Shown: positions 1 to 10,301, counted from the first letter of the stretch. The stretch is 64,000 nucleotides of DNA from Bacillus sp. SLBN-46 (GCF_031453555.1 NZ_JAVIZM010000001.1:1805001-1869000); one strand, 5' to 3'. Numbers and translations: made by a program. Notes: generated by a model from the sequence alone, not told the origin.

Positions 1-1
1 T

Positions 2-85
2 GATTATCAAATTACAATGGAAGAAATTGAGCAGGCGAAGGCTCAAATAGAGGAAATTGAGAAAATTTCTTATCCTAATATATAG
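2..85 (+). CDS. 3' end of an upstream gene (possibly ysoA)
   Basis: The window opens inside a reading frame whose last 27 codons end in TAG at 83-85. The visible tail is charged and helix-like, rich in Glu, Lys and Ile, ending SYPNI. In B. subtilis the gene before tig is ysoA, a TPR-repeat protein, and a helical tail would fit that. Twenty-seven residues are too few to prove identity, so no symbol is given. Confidence 0.5.
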   Translation, partial: DYQITMEEIEQAKAQIEEIEKISYPNI

Positions 86-94
86 GCTTCGCTG

Positions 95-122
95 TTGAAA
101 GAAAACAATCCTGTGTTATAAT
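95..122 (+). promoter_or_regulatory. sigma-A promoter of tig
   Basis: TTGAAA (95-100) and TATAAT (117-122) are 16 bases apart, a good vegetative promoter. The leader to the tig start is about 125 bases and holds a short inverted repeat, ATTCG-TTA-CGAAT, at 206-218. Confidence 0.7.
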
Positions 123-252
123 GTAGGGGTTGCATTGTGTAAAAAACTATATTTTACATTTAAAAATGGAAGATTGGCTTGATGGACAAGACATTTTCCG
201 ACTCAATTCGTTACGAATGATATGAGAATAGATTTGTTGGAGGGAAAAAGGT

Positions 253-1530
253 ATGACAGTAAAATGGGAAAAGTTAGAAGGAAACCAAGGCGTCCTTACA
301 GTTGAAGTAAGTGCTGAAGAGGTAAATAAAGGTCTAGACGCAGCATTCCAAAAGGTTGTTAAAACAGTAAGCGTTCCTGGCTTCCGTAAAGGTAAAATGC
401 CTCGTGGAATGTTTGAAAAGCGCTTTGGTGTAGAAGCACTTTATCAAGATGCATTAGATTTCATTCTTCCAGAAGCTTATGGAAATGCAATCGATGAATC
501 AGGAATCGAGCCAGTTGACCGTCCTGAAATCGATATCGAGCAAATGGAAAAAGGCAAAGAGCTTATTTTCAAGGCAACTGTTACAGTAAAGCCTGAAGTA
601 AAATTAGGCGAATACAAAGGCCTTGAAGTTGAAGAATTAGATGCTAACGTAACGGACGAAGACGTTGCAAACGAATTAAAAACTCTTCAAGAACGTCAAG
701 CTGAGTTAGTTGTTAAAGAAGAAGGAACTGCCGAAAACGGTGATACAGTTGTTCTTGATTTCGAAGGATTCGTTGATGGCGAAGCTTTCGAAGGTGGAAA
801 AGCTGAAAATCACTCATTAGAATTAGGTTCAGGTTCTTTCATCCCTGGCTTTGAAGAGCAATTAGTTGGAGTAAAAGCTGGTGAGTCTAAAGATGTAGAA
901 GTAACATTTCCTGAAGAATACCATGCTGCTGAACTTGCTGGTAAGCCTGCGGTATTCAAAGTGACTGTTCACGAAATTAAAGGAAAAGAACTTCCTTCAT
1001 TAGATGACGAGTTTGCTAAAGATGTAGATGATGAAGTTGAAACATTAGATGCTCTTAAAGAAAAAATCAAAACTCGTTTAGTAGATAGCAAAAAGCATGA
1101 AGCAGAGCACCACCTACGTGATACTGTAGTTGAAAAAGCTGCTGCAAATGCTGAAGTTGAAATTCCAGAAGTTATGGTTACAAATGAAGTAAACCGTATG
1201 CTTCAAGAATTTGAACAACGTTTACAAACGCAAGGTATGAACCTTGAACTTTACTTCCAATTCTCTGGTCAAGACGAAAATGCATTACGTGAGCAAATGA
1301 AGGAAGAAGCACAAACCCGCGTAAAAGTGAATTTAACTTTAGAAGCGATTGCTAAAGCTGAAAACCTTGAAGTAACTGACGAAGATGTAGAAGCTGAACT
1401 AGAAAAAATGGCTGGTATGTACAACATGACAGTTGATATGATTAAACAAGCTCTTGGCGGTTCTGAAGGTATTAAATCTGACCTTAAACTTAAAAAAGCT
1501 GTTGACTTTCTTGTTGAAAACAAGAAATAA
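253..1530 (+). CDS. tig: Trigger factor, ribosome-bound chaperone
   Basis: Trigger factor binds the ribosome near the exit tunnel and shields nascent chains; its FKBP-like domain has peptidyl-prolyl isomerase activity. The 425 residues match the family length (about 424 in B. subtilis). The ribosome-docking signature GFRKGK is at residues 43-48, the FKBP domain at about 160-248, and a long helical C-terminal chaperone domain follows. The start follows GGAGGG (239-244) by 8 bases. It has its own promoter and terminator, so it is probably monocistronic. It precedes clpX as in other Bacilli. Confidence 0.97.
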   Translation: MTVKWEKLEGNQGVLTVEVSAEEVNKGLDAAFQKVVKTVSVPGFRKGKMPRGMFEKRFGVEALYQDALDFILPEAYGNAIDESGIEPVDRPEIDIEQMEKGKELIFKATVTVKPEVKLGEYKGLEVEELDANVTDEDVANELKTLQERQAELVVKEEGTAENGDTVVLDFEGFVDGEAFEGGKAENHSLELGSGSFIPGFEEQLVGVKAGESKDVEVTFPEEYHAAELAGKPAVFKVTVHEIKGKELPSLDDEFAKDVDDEVETLDALKEKIKTRLVDSKKHEAEHHLRDTVVEKAAANAEVEIPEVMVTNEVNRMLQEFEQRLQTQGMNLELYFQFSGQDENALREQMKEEAQTRVKVNLTLEAIAKAENLEVTDEDVEAELEKMAGMYNMTVDMIKQALGGSEGIKSDLKLKKAVDFLVENKK

Positions 1531-1545
1531 ATTTTAACCATTTAA

Positions 1546-1579
1546 AAAACAAGGTGCGATTTTTATCGTGCCTTGTTTT
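1546..1579 (+). terminator. Terminator of tig
   Basis: Inverted repeat with arms AAAACAAGG.. and ..CCTTGTTTT, closed by CGAT/ATCG with two G-U pairs, sits 16 bases after the tig stop. The right arm runs into a T tract. Confidence 0.8.
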
Positions 1580-1625
1580 ATACATATTTCTCATTACATA
1601 TTATAATAAGGACAGGGAAACCTGT

Positions 1626-1670
1626 TTATTATCCTGTTGAGTTCCTCAGCAGGGAATAATTTTTATTCTT
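1626..1670 (+). terminator. Second terminator-like hairpin after tig
   Basis: Arms at 1626-1641 and 1645-1659 (core CCTGTTGAG/CTCAGCAGG) close a very short loop and are followed by a T-rich run (1660-1670). It lies about 50 bases beyond the tig terminator. It may be a backup terminator or the end of a small transcript; I see no gene in between. Confidence 0.5.
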
Positions 1671-1780
1671 AAATGGCAGGAAATAGAGTAAACTAAGGCG
1701 AATAATTAATTTCCAAACAGTTTTAAGACTTAATTTCAAAAAATATGGTTAAGATTAATGAGTACATAAGTTTTCCATCG

Positions 1781-1920
1781 ACTTACACAAACAAAAAGAG
1801 TAAAGAAAAAACATAATTGCATAATGCGTTTTATTTCCAGTCCATTGGTTTCATGTGTTACAATGCAAAATACATACCACCTGAATAGTTAGAAAAATAT
1901 AGACTTTTGTTTGTGTAAAT
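1781..1920. repeat. Long inverted repeat in the clpX leader
   Basis: TTACACAAACAAAAAG (1783-1798) is matched by its complement CTTTTGTTTGTGTAA (1904-1918), 15 bases with one extra A on the left. A smaller pair, TTGCAT (1817-1822) and ATGCAA (1863-1868), nests inside. The element fills most of the gap before clpX. A TTACAAT at 1858-1864 could be a -10 box, but I find no convincing -35. The rest of 1671-1966 shows nothing else I can name. Confidence 0.6.
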
Positions 1921-1966
1921 CACTGCTTCAAATAGGGTACTAACAACGTTTTAAGGGGTGAAAGGA

Positions 1967-3226
1967 TTGTTTAAATTTAATGATGAAAAAGGACAGTTAA
2001 AGTGTTCCTTCTGTGGCAAAACACAGGATCAAGTTCGTAAATTAGTTGCCGGGCCTGGAGTTTATATATGCGATGAATGTATCGAGCTTTGCACAGAAAT
2101 CGTGGAAGAAGAGCTTGGAACGGAAGAAGAAGTAGAATTTAAAGACGTTCCAAAGCCAAAGGAAATCTGTGAAATTCTTAATGAATACGTCATTGGCCAA
2201 GACCAGGCGAAAAAATCTCTATCAGTAGCGGTTTACAATCACTATAAGCGAATCAATTCCAACAGCAAAATTGATGACGTAGAGCTTTCAAAGAGTAATA
2301 TTTGTATGATTGGACCAACTGGTAGCGGTAAAACATTATTAGCACAAACATTGGCTCGAATCTTGAATGTGCCATTTGCAATTGCTGATGCTACTTCCTT
2401 AACAGAGGCTGGATATGTTGGGGAAGACGTAGAAAATATTTTATTAAAATTGATTCAAGCTGCTGATTATGATGTGGAAAAAGCAGAAAAAGGAATCATC
2501 TATATTGATGAAATTGATAAAATTGCCCGTAAATCAGAGAATCCTTCTATTACTCGTGATGTTTCTGGTGAGGGTGTGCAGCAGGCATTATTAAAAATTC
2601 TTGAAGGTACGGTTGCAAGTGTTCCGCCACAAGGTGGAAGAAAGCATCCACATCAGGAGTTTATCCAAATTGATACTACAAATATTTTATTTATCTGCGG
2701 TGGAGCATTTGACGGAATCGAGCCAATTATTAAACGCCGTTTAGGCCAAAAGGTCATTGGATTTGGATCAGATGTGAAGCAGGTAGATGTTTCTCAAAAA
2801 GAGCTTCTTTCAAAAGTATTGCCTGAAGACTTACTTCGTTTTGGATTAATTCCAGAATTCATCGGTCGTCTTCCGGTGATTGCTAGCCTTGAGCAATTAG
2901 ATGAGGCAGCATTGATTGAAATTTTAACAAAACCGAAAAATGCGCTAGTTAAACAATATCAAAAAATGCTTGAAATCGATGATGTAGAGTTGCAATTTGA
3001 AGAAGGCGCATTAGAGGAAATCGCGAAGAAAGCAATTGAACGAAAAACGGGTGCCCGTGGTCTTCGTTCAATAATCGAAGGAATCATGCTTGATGTCATG
3101 TTTGATCTTCCTTCACGCGAAGATATTACTAAATGTATCATTACGAAGGACACTGTCTTAGAAAACAGTGTTCCGAAATTAGTCTTAGAAGACGGAACGG
3201 TTGTTGCAGAAGAAAAATCCGCATAA
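1967..3226 (+). CDS. clpX: ATP-dependent Clp protease, ATP-binding subunit ClpX
   Basis: ClpX is the hexameric AAA+ unfoldase that feeds substrates to ClpP. A C4 zinc-binding domain is at the N-terminus (C13, C16, C35, C38). The Walker A GPTGSGKT is at about 116-123, Walker B IYIDEID at about 178-184, and the ClpP-docking IGF loop (VIGFGSD) and sensor-2 GARGLRS follow. I chose the TTG at 1967 because AAGGGGTG (1953-1960) lies 6 bases before it and the product then starts MFKFN like B. subtilis ClpX, with 419 residues. A GTG at 1958 would sit inside that ribosome-binding site. Confidence 0.96.
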   Translation: MFKFNDEKGQLKCSFCGKTQDQVRKLVAGPGVYICDECIELCTEIVEEELGTEEEVEFKDVPKPKEICEILNEYVIGQDQAKKSLSVAVYNHYKRINSNSKIDDVELSKSNICMIGPTGSGKTLLAQTLARILNVPFAIADATSLTEAGYVGEDVENILLKLIQAADYDVEKAEKGIIYIDEIDKIARKSENPSITRDVSGEGVQQALLKILEGTVASVPPQGGRKHPHQEFIQIDTTNILFICGGAFDGIEPIIKRRLGQKVIGFGSDVKQVDVSQKELLSKVLPEDLLRFGLIPEFIGRLPVIASLEQLDEAALIEILTKPKNALVKQYQKMLEIDDVELQFEEGALEEIAKKAIERKTGARGLRSIIEGIMLDVMFDLPSREDITKCIITKDTVLENSVPKLVLEDGTVVAEEKSA

Positions 3227-3232
3227 ACTTTC

Positions 3233-3262
3233 AAAGACCTGGCTCTCTGCCAGGTCTTTTTA
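3233..3262 (+). terminator. Terminator of clpX
   Basis: Perfect 11-base arms AAAGACCTGGC and GCCAGGTCTTT around TCTCT, followed by T residues, 6 bases after the clpX stop. Confidence 0.9.
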
Positions 3263-3271
3263 CTTTTTGTG

Positions 3272-3301
3272 GTTTATTCCTCCTTCCGGCAGGAAATACT
3301 T
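3272..3301 (+). promoter_or_regulatory. Sigma-F type forespore promoter of lonB
   Basis: GTTTA (3272-3276), a 15-base spacer, then GGAAATACTT (3292-3301) fit the sigma-F consensus (GYWTA and GGnrAnAnTw) at every defined position. It lies between the clpX terminator and the lonB start. B. subtilis lonB is a sigma-F gene, so the match is expected. Confidence 0.75.
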
Positions 3302-3338
3302 ATTAATATATTGTGAGTATGTAGTAGGAGGGAAATGT

Positions 3339-5006
3339 ATGAGTTGGACGGGGATTGCCTTATTTATACAGCTGTTTTTCGGAATCATAATTGGGCTGTA
3401 TTTTTGGAATTTGTTGAGGAATCAGCGTACGCAAAAAGTGTCCATTGACCGGGAATCCCGTAAAGAAATGGAACAGCTTCGCAAAATGAGGTCCATTTCA
3501 TTGACTGAACCATTAGCTGAGAAAGTTCGCCCTACAAGCTTTAAGGATATTGTAGGCCAAGAAGATGGGATTAAATCATTAAAGGCGGCCCTTTGTGGAC
3601 CAAATCCGCAGCATGTAATTATTTATGGACCACCGGGAGTGGGTAAAACAGCTGCTGCCCGCCTCGTTCTAGAAGAGGCCAAAAAGAATCAAAAGTCACC
3701 ATTTAAAGCATCTTCTGTGTTTATTGAATTAGACGCCACAACAGCACGGTTTGACGAAAGAGGAATTGCAGACCCTTTAATTGGTTCTGTTCATGATCCT
3801 ATTTATCAAGGTGCAGGGGCAATGGGACAGGCAGGTATACCACAGCCAAAGCAAGGTGCTGTGACAAATGCACATGGTGGAGTACTCTTTATTGATGAGA
3901 TTGGCGAATTGCATCCAATCCAAATGAATAAACTTCTAAAAGTATTAGAGGATCGAAAGGTCTTTTTGGAAAGTGCCTATTATCATGAAGAAAATACGCA
4001 AATACCAACGCATATTCATGATATTTTTAAAAATGGACTACCTGCCGATTTCCGTTTAATTGGTGCCACTACTAGGACTCCAAGTGAAATTCCTCCAGCG
4101 ATTCGTTCCCGCTGTATGGAGGTTTTCTTCCGCGATTTAAATCAGGAGGAAATTGTGGAAGTAGCGAAGAAAGCGGCTGAAAAAGTAAACCTAGAAATTT
4201 TTGAAACAGGTGTTAATACCTTATCTACATATGCGAGAAATGGCCGTGAAACGGTCAATATGATCCAAATTGCAGCTGGGCTTGCTATTACAGAAGACCG
4301 TAATTATATCAAGGATGAAGATATTGAGTGGGTCATCCATTCCAGTCAAATGACTCCAAGGATGGAAAGAAAAATTAATGATATTTCACATGTAGGTCTG
4401 GTGAATGGACTAGCTGTGTATGGGCCAAATTCTGGTGCATTGCTCGAGATTGAAGTTACGGTCATCTCGGCAAAAGACAAGGGAACAATCAACATAACTG
4501 GTATTGTTGAAGAAGAAAGCATTGGCGGTCAAGGGAAATCCATTCGCAGGAAGAGTATGGCACGTGGTTCGATCGAAAATGTGATTACGGTTCTCCGTTC
4601 GATGGGAGTACCCGCTAATGACTACGATATTCACGTTAATTTTCCTGGCGGTGTCCCAATCGATGGACCTTCTGCTGGAATAGCCATGGCGACAGGAATT
4701 TATTCCGCCATTTACAAAATTCCCATTGATAACACGGTAGCAATGACTGGTGAGATTAGTATTCATGGCAATGTGAAGCCAATTGGCGGGGTTTATCCTA
4801 AAGTAAAGGCAGCAAGAAAGGCAGGAGCCAAAACCGTCATCATTCCAGAGGAAAATATGCAAACCATCTTGAATGAGATTGACGGAATCAACATCGTTCC
4901 TGTCACCCATCTACATGAAGTATTCGAGATTGCCCTAGTCCAATCCTTCGGAAAACACGAAGCCATCCCTGCCTCAATTGAACTAACAAAGAAAGAATCG
5001 ATTTAA
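3339..5006 (+). CDS. lonB: Lon-like ATP-dependent protease LonB, sporulation-specific
   Basis: Membrane-anchored Lon-type protease of the forespore. One membrane segment lies at about residues 5-24. The AAA+ Walker A GPPGVGKT is at about 97-104 and Walker B LFIDEIGEL follows. The C-terminal Lon protease domain has the catalytic Ser in DGPSAGIA and the Lys in KVKAARKAGAKT. The 555 residues compare with 552 in B. subtilis. The ATG at 3339 is used because GGAGGG lies upstream; the frame extends back to 3201, but that part overlaps clpX, its terminator and the promoter and is not coding. Confidence 0.94.
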   Translation: MSWTGIALFIQLFFGIIIGLYFWNLLRNQRTQKVSIDRESRKEMEQLRKMRSISLTEPLAEKVRPTSFKDIVGQEDGIKSLKAALCGPNPQHVIIYGPPGVGKTAAARLVLEEAKKNQKSPFKASSVFIELDATTARFDERGIADPLIGSVHDPIYQGAGAMGQAGIPQPKQGAVTNAHGGVLFIDEIGELHPIQMNKLLKVLEDRKVFLESAYYHEENTQIPTHIHDIFKNGLPADFRLIGATTRTPSEIPPAIRSRCMEVFFRDLNQEEIVEVAKKAAEKVNLEIFETGVNTLSTYARNGRETVNMIQIAAGLAITEDRNYIKDEDIEWVIHSSQMTPRMERKINDISHVGLVNGLAVYGPNSGALLEIEVTVISAKDKGTINITGIVEEESIGGQGKSIRRKSMARGSIENVITVLRSMGVPANDYDIHVNFPGGVPIDGPSAGIAMATGIYSAIYKIPIDNTVAMTGEISIHGNVKPIGGVYPKVKAARKAGAKTVIIPEENMQTILNEIDGINIVPVTHLHEVFEIALVQSFGKHEAIPASIELTKKESI

Positions 5007-5024
5007 TCTAAAAAGAGAATATAG

Positions 5025-5063
5025 AACTTCGGTTTGTAGTGTAAATCAAACCGGAGTTTTTTT
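5025..5063 (+). terminator. Terminator of lonB
   Basis: Arms AACTTCGGTTTG (5025-5036) and CAAACCGGAGTT (5047-5058), one G-U pair, followed by a run of T. Confidence 0.85.
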
Positions 5064-5138
5064 ATTGCCATTTTCCTAAAAGAAATCCAAAATGAACTTA
5101 GGAAGATTTCCTTACGTTTGGGGAAAATATAAATTATA

Positions 5139-5167
5139 TTGAAAAAGAGATCTCGAATCTCTAAAAA
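5139..5167 (+). promoter_or_regulatory. Possible lonA promoter with an inverted repeat in the spacer
   Basis: TTGAAA (5139-5144) and TAAAAA (5162-5167) are 17 bases apart. The inverted repeat AGAGAT-ctcga-ATCTCT (5146-5162) fills the spacer like an operator. The -10 is weak. A CtsR heptad repeat is not visible. Confidence 0.35.
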
Positions 5168-5259
5168 TAGACACCATATTATAAATACGTTAGAATTGTA
5201 CAAAGACTAATCTGCTAGTAGTAGTAGGAAAACGAGGATTGCATGTGGAGGTGCATTAT

Positions 5260-7587
5260 ATGGCGGAAAAGAACGAATTGATCGTCCCCCTCCTGCCGCT
5301 TCGAGGTTTGCTTGTTTATCCGACAATGGTCCTGCATTTAGATGTAGGCCGTGAAAGATCTGTGCAAGCACTTGAAAAAGCAATGGTAGATGACCACTTA
5401 ATCTTTTTAACAACTCAAAAGGATGTATCAATCGATGATCCATCAGAAGAGGAAATATACAAAATTGGTACGTTAACAAAAGTGAAGCAAATGCTAAAAC
5501 TGCCAAACGGAACCATTAGAGTATTGGTAGAAGGCTTAAACCGAGCGGAAATTGTTTCATTTTATGAAGAAGACGAGCATTATTCGGTAAGTTTGGTCAC
5601 GTATGATGATCCTGATACTAAGGATGTGGAAGACCAAGCCCTGATGAGAACAATGCTTGACTATTTTGAGCAATACATAAAACTCTCTAAAAAAATCTCG
5701 GCAGAAACCTATGCCTCTGTCGCTGATATTGAAGAACCTGGTAGAATGGCGGATATCATCGCATCACATTTACCACTCAAGCTAAAGGAAAAGCAAGAAA
5801 TCCTTGAGACAATTGATGTAAAGAGCCGTGTAAATCGCGTAATTGATACCATTCATAATGAAAAAGAAGTACTTAATTTGGAAAAGAAAATTGGCCAACG
5901 AGTAAAACGGTCGATGGAACGGACGCAAAAAGAGTACTATCTTCGTGAACAAATGAAGGCCATTCAAAAAGAATTAGGCGATAAAGAAGGCAAAACAGGT
6001 GAGATTGCGGAGTTGACGAAAAAAATTGAGCAGGCTGAAATGCCTGAGCATGCAAAAAAGGCGGCTCTTAAGGAATTAGATCGTTATGAGAAAGTGCCAT
6101 CTAGTTCGGCAGAAAGTGCAGTGATCCGTAATTATATTGAATGGTTGATTACGATTCCTTGGTCGAAAAAGACAGAGGATGATATTGATATTCTCCGTGC
6201 CGAAAAGGTTTTAAATCAGGACCATTACGGATTGGAAAAGGTTAAGGAACGTGTACTTGAATATTTGGCGGTACAGAAACTGACGAATTCTTTAAAAGGC
6301 CCTATTCTTTGCTTAGCAGGACCTCCTGGTGTGGGGAAAACGAGCCTTGCCCGCTCTATTGCGTCATCGCTGAATCGTAACTTTGTTCGAGTGTCCCTTG
6401 GCGGGGTACGTGATGAATCTGAAATTCGCGGCCACAGGAGAACGTATGTGGGAGCCATGCCTGGACGCATAATTCAAGGAATGAAAAAAGCTGGAACGAT
6501 CAACCCTGTCTTTTTACTTGATGAAATAGATAAAATGTCTAATGATTTCCGCGGAGATCCATCTTCAGCTATGCTGGAAGTATTAGACCCGGAACAAAAC
6601 CATAATTTTAGTGACCATTATATTGAAGAAACCTACGATTTATCAAAGGTCATGTTTATTGCAACGGCAAATAATTTATCAACCATTCCTGGGCCACTAT
6701 TAGACAGAATGGAAATTATTACGATTGCTGGCTACACGGAGCTTGAAAAAGTACACATTTGTAGAGACCATTTGCTACCAAAACAAATTAAAGAAAATGG
6801 TTTAACGAAGGGGATTCTTCAAGTTCGTGATGATGCGATACTGAAAGTGGTTCGCTATTATACTCGCGAAGCAGGCGTTCGAAGCTTAGAGCGTCAAATG
6901 GCAACCATTTGTAGGAAGACAGCAAAAATCATCGTTTCCGGTGAAAAGAAGCGGGTAATTATCACTGAAAAGAATGTAGAAGAATTTTTAGGGAAGCCAA
7001 GATTCCACTATGGAATGGCTGAAACAGAAGATCAAGTAGGAGTGGCGACTGGGTTGGCTTATACGACAGTTGGAGGCGACACCCTGCAGATAGAGGTTTC
7101 GCTATCACCTGGTAAAGGAAAGCTTGTTCTAACAGGTAAGCTTGGCGATGTGATGAAGGAATCTGCACAAGCTGCATTTAGTTATGTTCGCTCAAAGGCG
7201 ACTGAACTGGGCATCGAAGACGATTTCCATGAAAAATATGATATTCATATCCACGTTCCCGAAGGAGCTGTTCCGAAGGATGGACCTTCTGCAGGAATTA
7301 CAATGGCAACGGCACTCGTATCGGCTTTAACTGGCAAACCGATTCGCAGAGAGGTTGGAATGACGGGTGAGATTACACTAAGAGGAAGAGTTCTACCAAT
7401 TGGTGGTCTGAAAGAAAAAACCTTAAGTGCCCATCGCGCAGGTCTGACGAAAGTCATTCTACCAAAGGACAATATAAAAGATATTGATGATATTCCAGAA
7501 AGTGTAAGGAATGAACTAGAATTTGTACCAGTCTCACATGTGGATGAAGTTCTAAGACATGCCCTTTTAGAAGGTGATACTAAATGA
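5260..7587 (+). CDS. lonA: ATP-dependent protease La (LonA)
   Basis: Cytosolic Lon protease that degrades damaged and regulatory proteins. It has an N-terminal LAN substrate domain (IPLLPLRG-like start, here IVPLLPLRG), a central coiled region, an AAA+ module (Walker [10 protein letters not shown] near residue 350; Walker [10 protein letters not shown]) and a C-terminal Ser-Lys protease domain (PKDGPSAGI, catalytic Ser). It is 775 residues against 774 in B. subtilis. The ATG at 5260 follows GGAGG (5247-5251) by 8 bases; an in-frame GTG at 5239 lacks a site. It overlaps engB by four bases (ATGA), so the two are co-translated. Confidence 0.96.
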   Translation: MAEKNELIVPLLPLRGLLVYPTMVLHLDVGRERSVQALEKAMVDDHLIFLTTQKDVSIDDPSEEEIYKIGTLTKVKQMLKLPNGTIRVLVEGLNRAEIVSFYEEDEHYSVSLVTYDDPDTKDVEDQALMRTMLDYFEQYIKLSKKISAETYASVADIEEPGRMADIIASHLPLKLKEKQEILETIDVKSRVNRVIDTIHNEKEVLNLEKKIGQRVKRSMERTQKEYYLREQMKAIQKELGDKEGKTGEIAELTKKIEQAEMPEHAKKAALKELDRYEKVPSSSAESAVIRNYIEWLITIPWSKKTEDDIDILRAEKVLNQDHYGLEKVKERVLEYLAVQKLTNSLKGPILCLAGPPGVGKTSLARSIASSLNRNFVRVSLGGVRDESEIRGHRRTYVGAMPGRIIQGMKKAGTINPVFLLDEIDKMSNDFRGDPSSAMLEVLDPEQNHNFSDHYIEETYDLSKVMFIATANNLSTIPGPLLDRMEIITIAGYTELEKVHICRDHLLPKQIKENGLTKGILQVRDDAILKVVRYYTREAGVRSLERQMATICRKTAKIIVSGEKKRVIITEKNVEEFLGKPRFHYGMAETEDQVGVATGLAYTTVGGDTLQIEVSLSPGKGKLVLTGKLGDVMKESAQAAFSYVRSKATELGIEDDFHEKYDIHIHVPEGAVPKDGPSAGITMATALVSALTGKPIRREVGMTGEITLRGRVLPIGGLKEKTLSAHRAGLTKVILPKDNIKDIDDIPESVRNELEFVPVSHVDEVLRHALLEGDTK

Positions 7588-8165
7588 AGGTAGTAAGTTC
7601 AGACATTGTCATCAGTGCAGTTAAGCCAGAACAGTATCCAGAAACAGAGTTGCCTGAATTTGCTCTTGCGGGGCGTTCCAACGTAGGAAAGTCGTCTTTT
7701 ATTAATAAGATGCTAAACCGGAAAGGATTAGCGAGAATTTCGTCAAAGCCAGGTAAAACCCAAACGTTAAATTTTTACCTAATCAATGAAATCCTTCATT
7801 TTGTCGATGTCCCTGGATATGGATATGCCAAGGTTTCGAAGACAGAGAGGGCCGCATGGGGAAGGATGATTGAAACGTATTTTACCACTCGTGAGCAATT
7901 ACGGGCAGTCGTCTTAATAGTTGATTTACGCCATCCGCCGACAGTGGATGATGTGATGATGTATGATTTCTTAAAACACTATGAAATCCCCTGCATTGTT
8001 ATCGCAACTAAGGCAGATAAAATCCCAAAGGGAAAATGGCAAAAGCATCTAAAGGTCACACGTGAAACATTAGACCTTGATAAAAATGACCACTTGATTG
8101 TCTTCTCCTCTGAAACGGGAGAGGGAAAAGACAAAGCATGGTCCTTGCTACAGAGTTATATGTAA
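7584..8165 (+). CDS. engB: Ribosome-biogenesis GTP-binding protein EngB/YsxC
   Basis: Essential TrmE-Era-EngA-EngB family GTPase needed for late 50S subunit assembly. G1 GRSNVGKSS, the G3 segment DVPGYGY and the G4 region ATKADK are intact. It has 193 residues (195 in B. subtilis). Its ATG overlaps the lonA stop, giving translational coupling. A strong hairpin directly after the stop ends the lonA-engB transcript. Confidence 0.95.
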   Translation: MKVVSSDIVISAVKPEQYPETELPEFALAGRSNVGKSSFINKMLNRKGLARISSKPGKTQTLNFYLINEILHFVDVPGYGYAKVSKTERAAWGRMIETYFTTREQLRAVVLIVDLRHPPTVDDVMMYDFLKHYEIPCIVIATKADKIPKGKWQKHLKVTRETLDLDKNDHLIVFSSETGEGKDKAWSLLQSYM

Positions 8166-8170
8166 GTAAG

Positions 8171-8216
8171 ACATAGAAAAACGCCTGGCAGTTAAGTGCC
8201 AGGCGTTTTCCTATGT
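8171..8216. terminator. Bidirectional terminator between engB and a convergent gene
   Basis: Arms AAAACGCCTGGCA and TGCCAGGCGTTTT around GTTAAG, extended by ACATAG/CTATGT. A-rich and T-rich flanks allow use by engB (+) and by the reverse-strand gene ending at 8237. Confidence 0.85.
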
Positions 8217-8236
8217 GAATTTGGAAAGTTTCACTG

Positions 8237-8725
8237 TTATTTTTTCTTTTTTAGTAGAAAATAAATACCAACAACAATTAACAGAGCGGGCCAGAATTTC
8301 CAAATAAAGCTCATGCCATTTTGTAATAAGCCAAGATAGCCGGCAATTTTATCATAAAATAGTAGCAATACCGCTAAAATGAGAAAGAGGAATGCTTGAA
8401 ACAAGCCTGTATTTGTTTTTTGAAAACGAAGGAAAAAACCAATTGATATAATGAGAATTAACATGCCAATGGTATGGCTTGGCCAAAAAGACACATGACC
8501 GACAAGATGAAAGTGAAGCCCGAAACCACTCATGATGACTCCAGGAAGAATGGCTTCATGTTCCTTAGCTGAATAGCCCTGACCTAAAAAAGCAATCCCA
8601 ACGATCATCAGCAAGGTAGGCCATGTATAAAATTGTTGAAAAATAGTAATTCCTGTTTGCTGTAGTAAAAAGTAAGCTCCAAAACCAATCAGAATAATTC
8701 CGGGAAAGATTCGCTGATTTTTCAT
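8237..8725 (-). CDS. LiaI/LiaF-like multi-pass membrane protein
   Basis: Hydrophobic 162-residue protein with about five membrane segments and a basic tail (LLKKKK). Two similar blocks, ending in ..LLMIVGIAFL and ..ALLIVVGIYFL, resemble the duplicated transmembrane unit seen before LiaF-type domains (DUF5668). No soluble LiaF domain is present, so the role is unknown; an envelope-stress link would be guesswork. It lies on the reverse strand between engB and hemA, a place empty in B. subtilis. GGAAGTGG lies about 11 bases before the start. Confidence 0.8.
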   Translation of the reverse strand: MKNQRIFPGIILIGFGAYFLLQQTGITIFQQFYTWPTLLMIVGIAFLGQGYSAKEHEAILPGVIMSGFGLHFHLVGHVSFWPSHTIGMLILIISIGFFLRFQKTNTGLFQAFLFLILAVLLLFYDKIAGYLGLLQNGMSFIWKFWPALLIVVGIYFLLKKKK

Positions 8726-8945
8726 TAAAAAACACCACTTCCAATAAGGTTCACTTGAATCTATTCTATTTTTTTGATACTGTACTTAAGGAAGTAATAG
8801 ATAAAACTAAGTCCTATTATTTTTTTATCATAACATATCTTTCGTTTTCTGTTCACATTTTCCGAGCAAAAGTCGAAATTGCTCATGATATAATCATACT
8901 AGTTAATACTGCTAATGTACTATTAAGTGGGGGTGTACGAAACAA

Positions 8946-10289
8946 ATGCATATTTTAGTAATCGGTCTTAACTATAAAACTGCCCCTGTAGAAATCCGTG
9001 AGCGGTTGACATTTAATGAAACCGAACTTGTGGATGCCATAAAAAAGTTAAACACTAAAAAAAGCATCCTAGAAAACATCATCTTGTCTACATGTAATCG
9101 TACGGAAATTTATGCGGTTGTCGATCAACTCCATACTGGCCGCTATTATATAAAAGAATTTCTGTCCGAATGGTTCGGCATGGAACAAACTGAATTCTCT
9201 CCATTCTTATTTGTTTATGAAGACGATGGAGCTGTAGAGCATCTGTTTAATGTTACTTGCGGACTCAATTCCATGGTTTTAGGGGAAACACAAATTCTTG
9301 GGCAGGTGCGTACTAGCTTTATGCTGGCACAACAAGAGGAAACGACTGGTTCGGTGTTCAATCACTTGTTTAAACAAGCGATTACGGTAGCCAAACGTGG
9401 ACATTCAGAAACAGATATTGGTGCAAATGCCGTTTCTGTTAGCTATGCTGCGGTTGAGCTGGCAAAGAAAATCTTCGGCTCTCTTGCGAATAAACATGTA
9501 TTGATTTTCGGGGCGGGAAAAATGGGTGAATTAGCAGCCCAAAACCTGCATGGTAACGGTGTGAAAAAAGTAACAGTGATTAATCGTACGTACGATAAAG
9601 CAAAAACCCTTGCCAGCCGTTTTAATGGCGAAGCGAAAACGGTAGCTGACTTACAGCAGTCACTCATTGAAGCAGATATTTTAATTAGCTCAACGGGTGC
9701 AAAAGACTTTGTCATTACAAAAGAACTGATGGCTAAGGTTGAGAAAAAGCGTAAGGGTAAACCATTATTTATGGTAGATATTGCTGTACCACGTGATTTG
9801 GACCCAAGAATTTCAGAGCTTGAGAATGTCTTTTTATACGATATTGACGATTTAGAAGGCATTGTTGAAGCAAACCTGCAAGAACGCCAAAAAGCGGCAG
9901 CTAAAATCAGACTAATGATTGAAAAAGAAATCGTTGATTTCAATCAATGGCTTGGAATGCTCGGTGTAGTACCTGTCATTTCCGCTCTTCGCGAAAAAGC
10001 TTTAGCTATACAAGCCGAGACAATGGTTAGTTTGGAAAGAAAATTGCCCAATCTATCAGATCGTGACCTAAAAGTATTAAACAAACATACAAAGAGCATT
10101 ATCAACCAGCTTTTAAAGGATCCGATTTTACAAGCGAAGGAATTGGCTGCTAGACCAGATGCCGAACAGGCGATGGATTTGTTTATTAAAATATTCAATA
10201 TTGAAGAGCTTGTTGAAGAACAACATTCGAGAGCAGCCGAAGTTAATACATCACCGGTTCTTAAACCACAGGCTTCCTTTCAGTCATAA
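8946..10289 (+). CDS. hemA: Glutamyl-tRNA reductase
   Basis: Reduces glutamyl-tRNA(Glu) to glutamate-1-semialdehyde with NADPH, the first committed step of C5 haem synthesis. The catalytic Cys50 is in STCNRTEIY; the NADP-binding motif is [10 protein letters not shown]; a helical dimerisation domain ends the protein (447 residues). It opens the hem operon. A GTGGGGGTG site lies upstream. TATAAT at 8889-8894 is the best -10 in the 220-base divergent gap; I find no good -35. That box overlaps a small palindrome, ATGAT-ATA-ATCAT, worth comparing with PerR sites. Confidence 0.96.
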   Translation: MHILVIGLNYKTAPVEIRERLTFNETELVDAIKKLNTKKSILENIILSTCNRTEIYAVVDQLHTGRYYIKEFLSEWFGMEQTEFSPFLFVYEDDGAVEHLFNVTCGLNSMVLGETQILGQVRTSFMLAQQEETTGSVFNHLFKQAITVAKRGHSETDIGANAVSVSYAAVELAKKIFGSLANKHVLIFGAGKMGELAAQNLHGNGVKKVTVINRTYDKAKTLASRFNGEAKTVADLQQSLIEADILISSTGAKDFVITKELMAKVEKKRKGKPLFMVDIAVPRDLDPRISELENVFLYDIDDLEGIVEANLQERQKAAAKIRLMIEKEIVDFNQWLGMLGVVPVISALREKALAIQAETMVSLERKLPNLSDRDLKVLNKHTKSIINQLLKDPILQAKELAARPDAEQAMDLFIKIFNIEELVEEQHSRAAEVNTSPVLKPQASFQS

Positions 10290-10301
10290 GGGGTACTTTC
10301 T

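Noticed and set aside
4410-4910. 166-residue minus-strand open frame
   Set aside because: It lies antisense to the LonB protease domain, with no ribosome-binding site or recognisable product.
5064-5259. CtsR operator before lonA
   Set aside because: I looked for the heptad repeat GGTCAAA-NAN-GGTCAAA and did not find it.
8755-8958. 67-residue plus-strand frame before hemA
   Set aside because: It crosses the promoter region and the hemA start, and has no ribosome-binding site.
9443-9943. 166-residue minus-strand open frame
   Set aside because: Low-complexity Ser/Phe product antisense to hemA; a codon-bias shadow.
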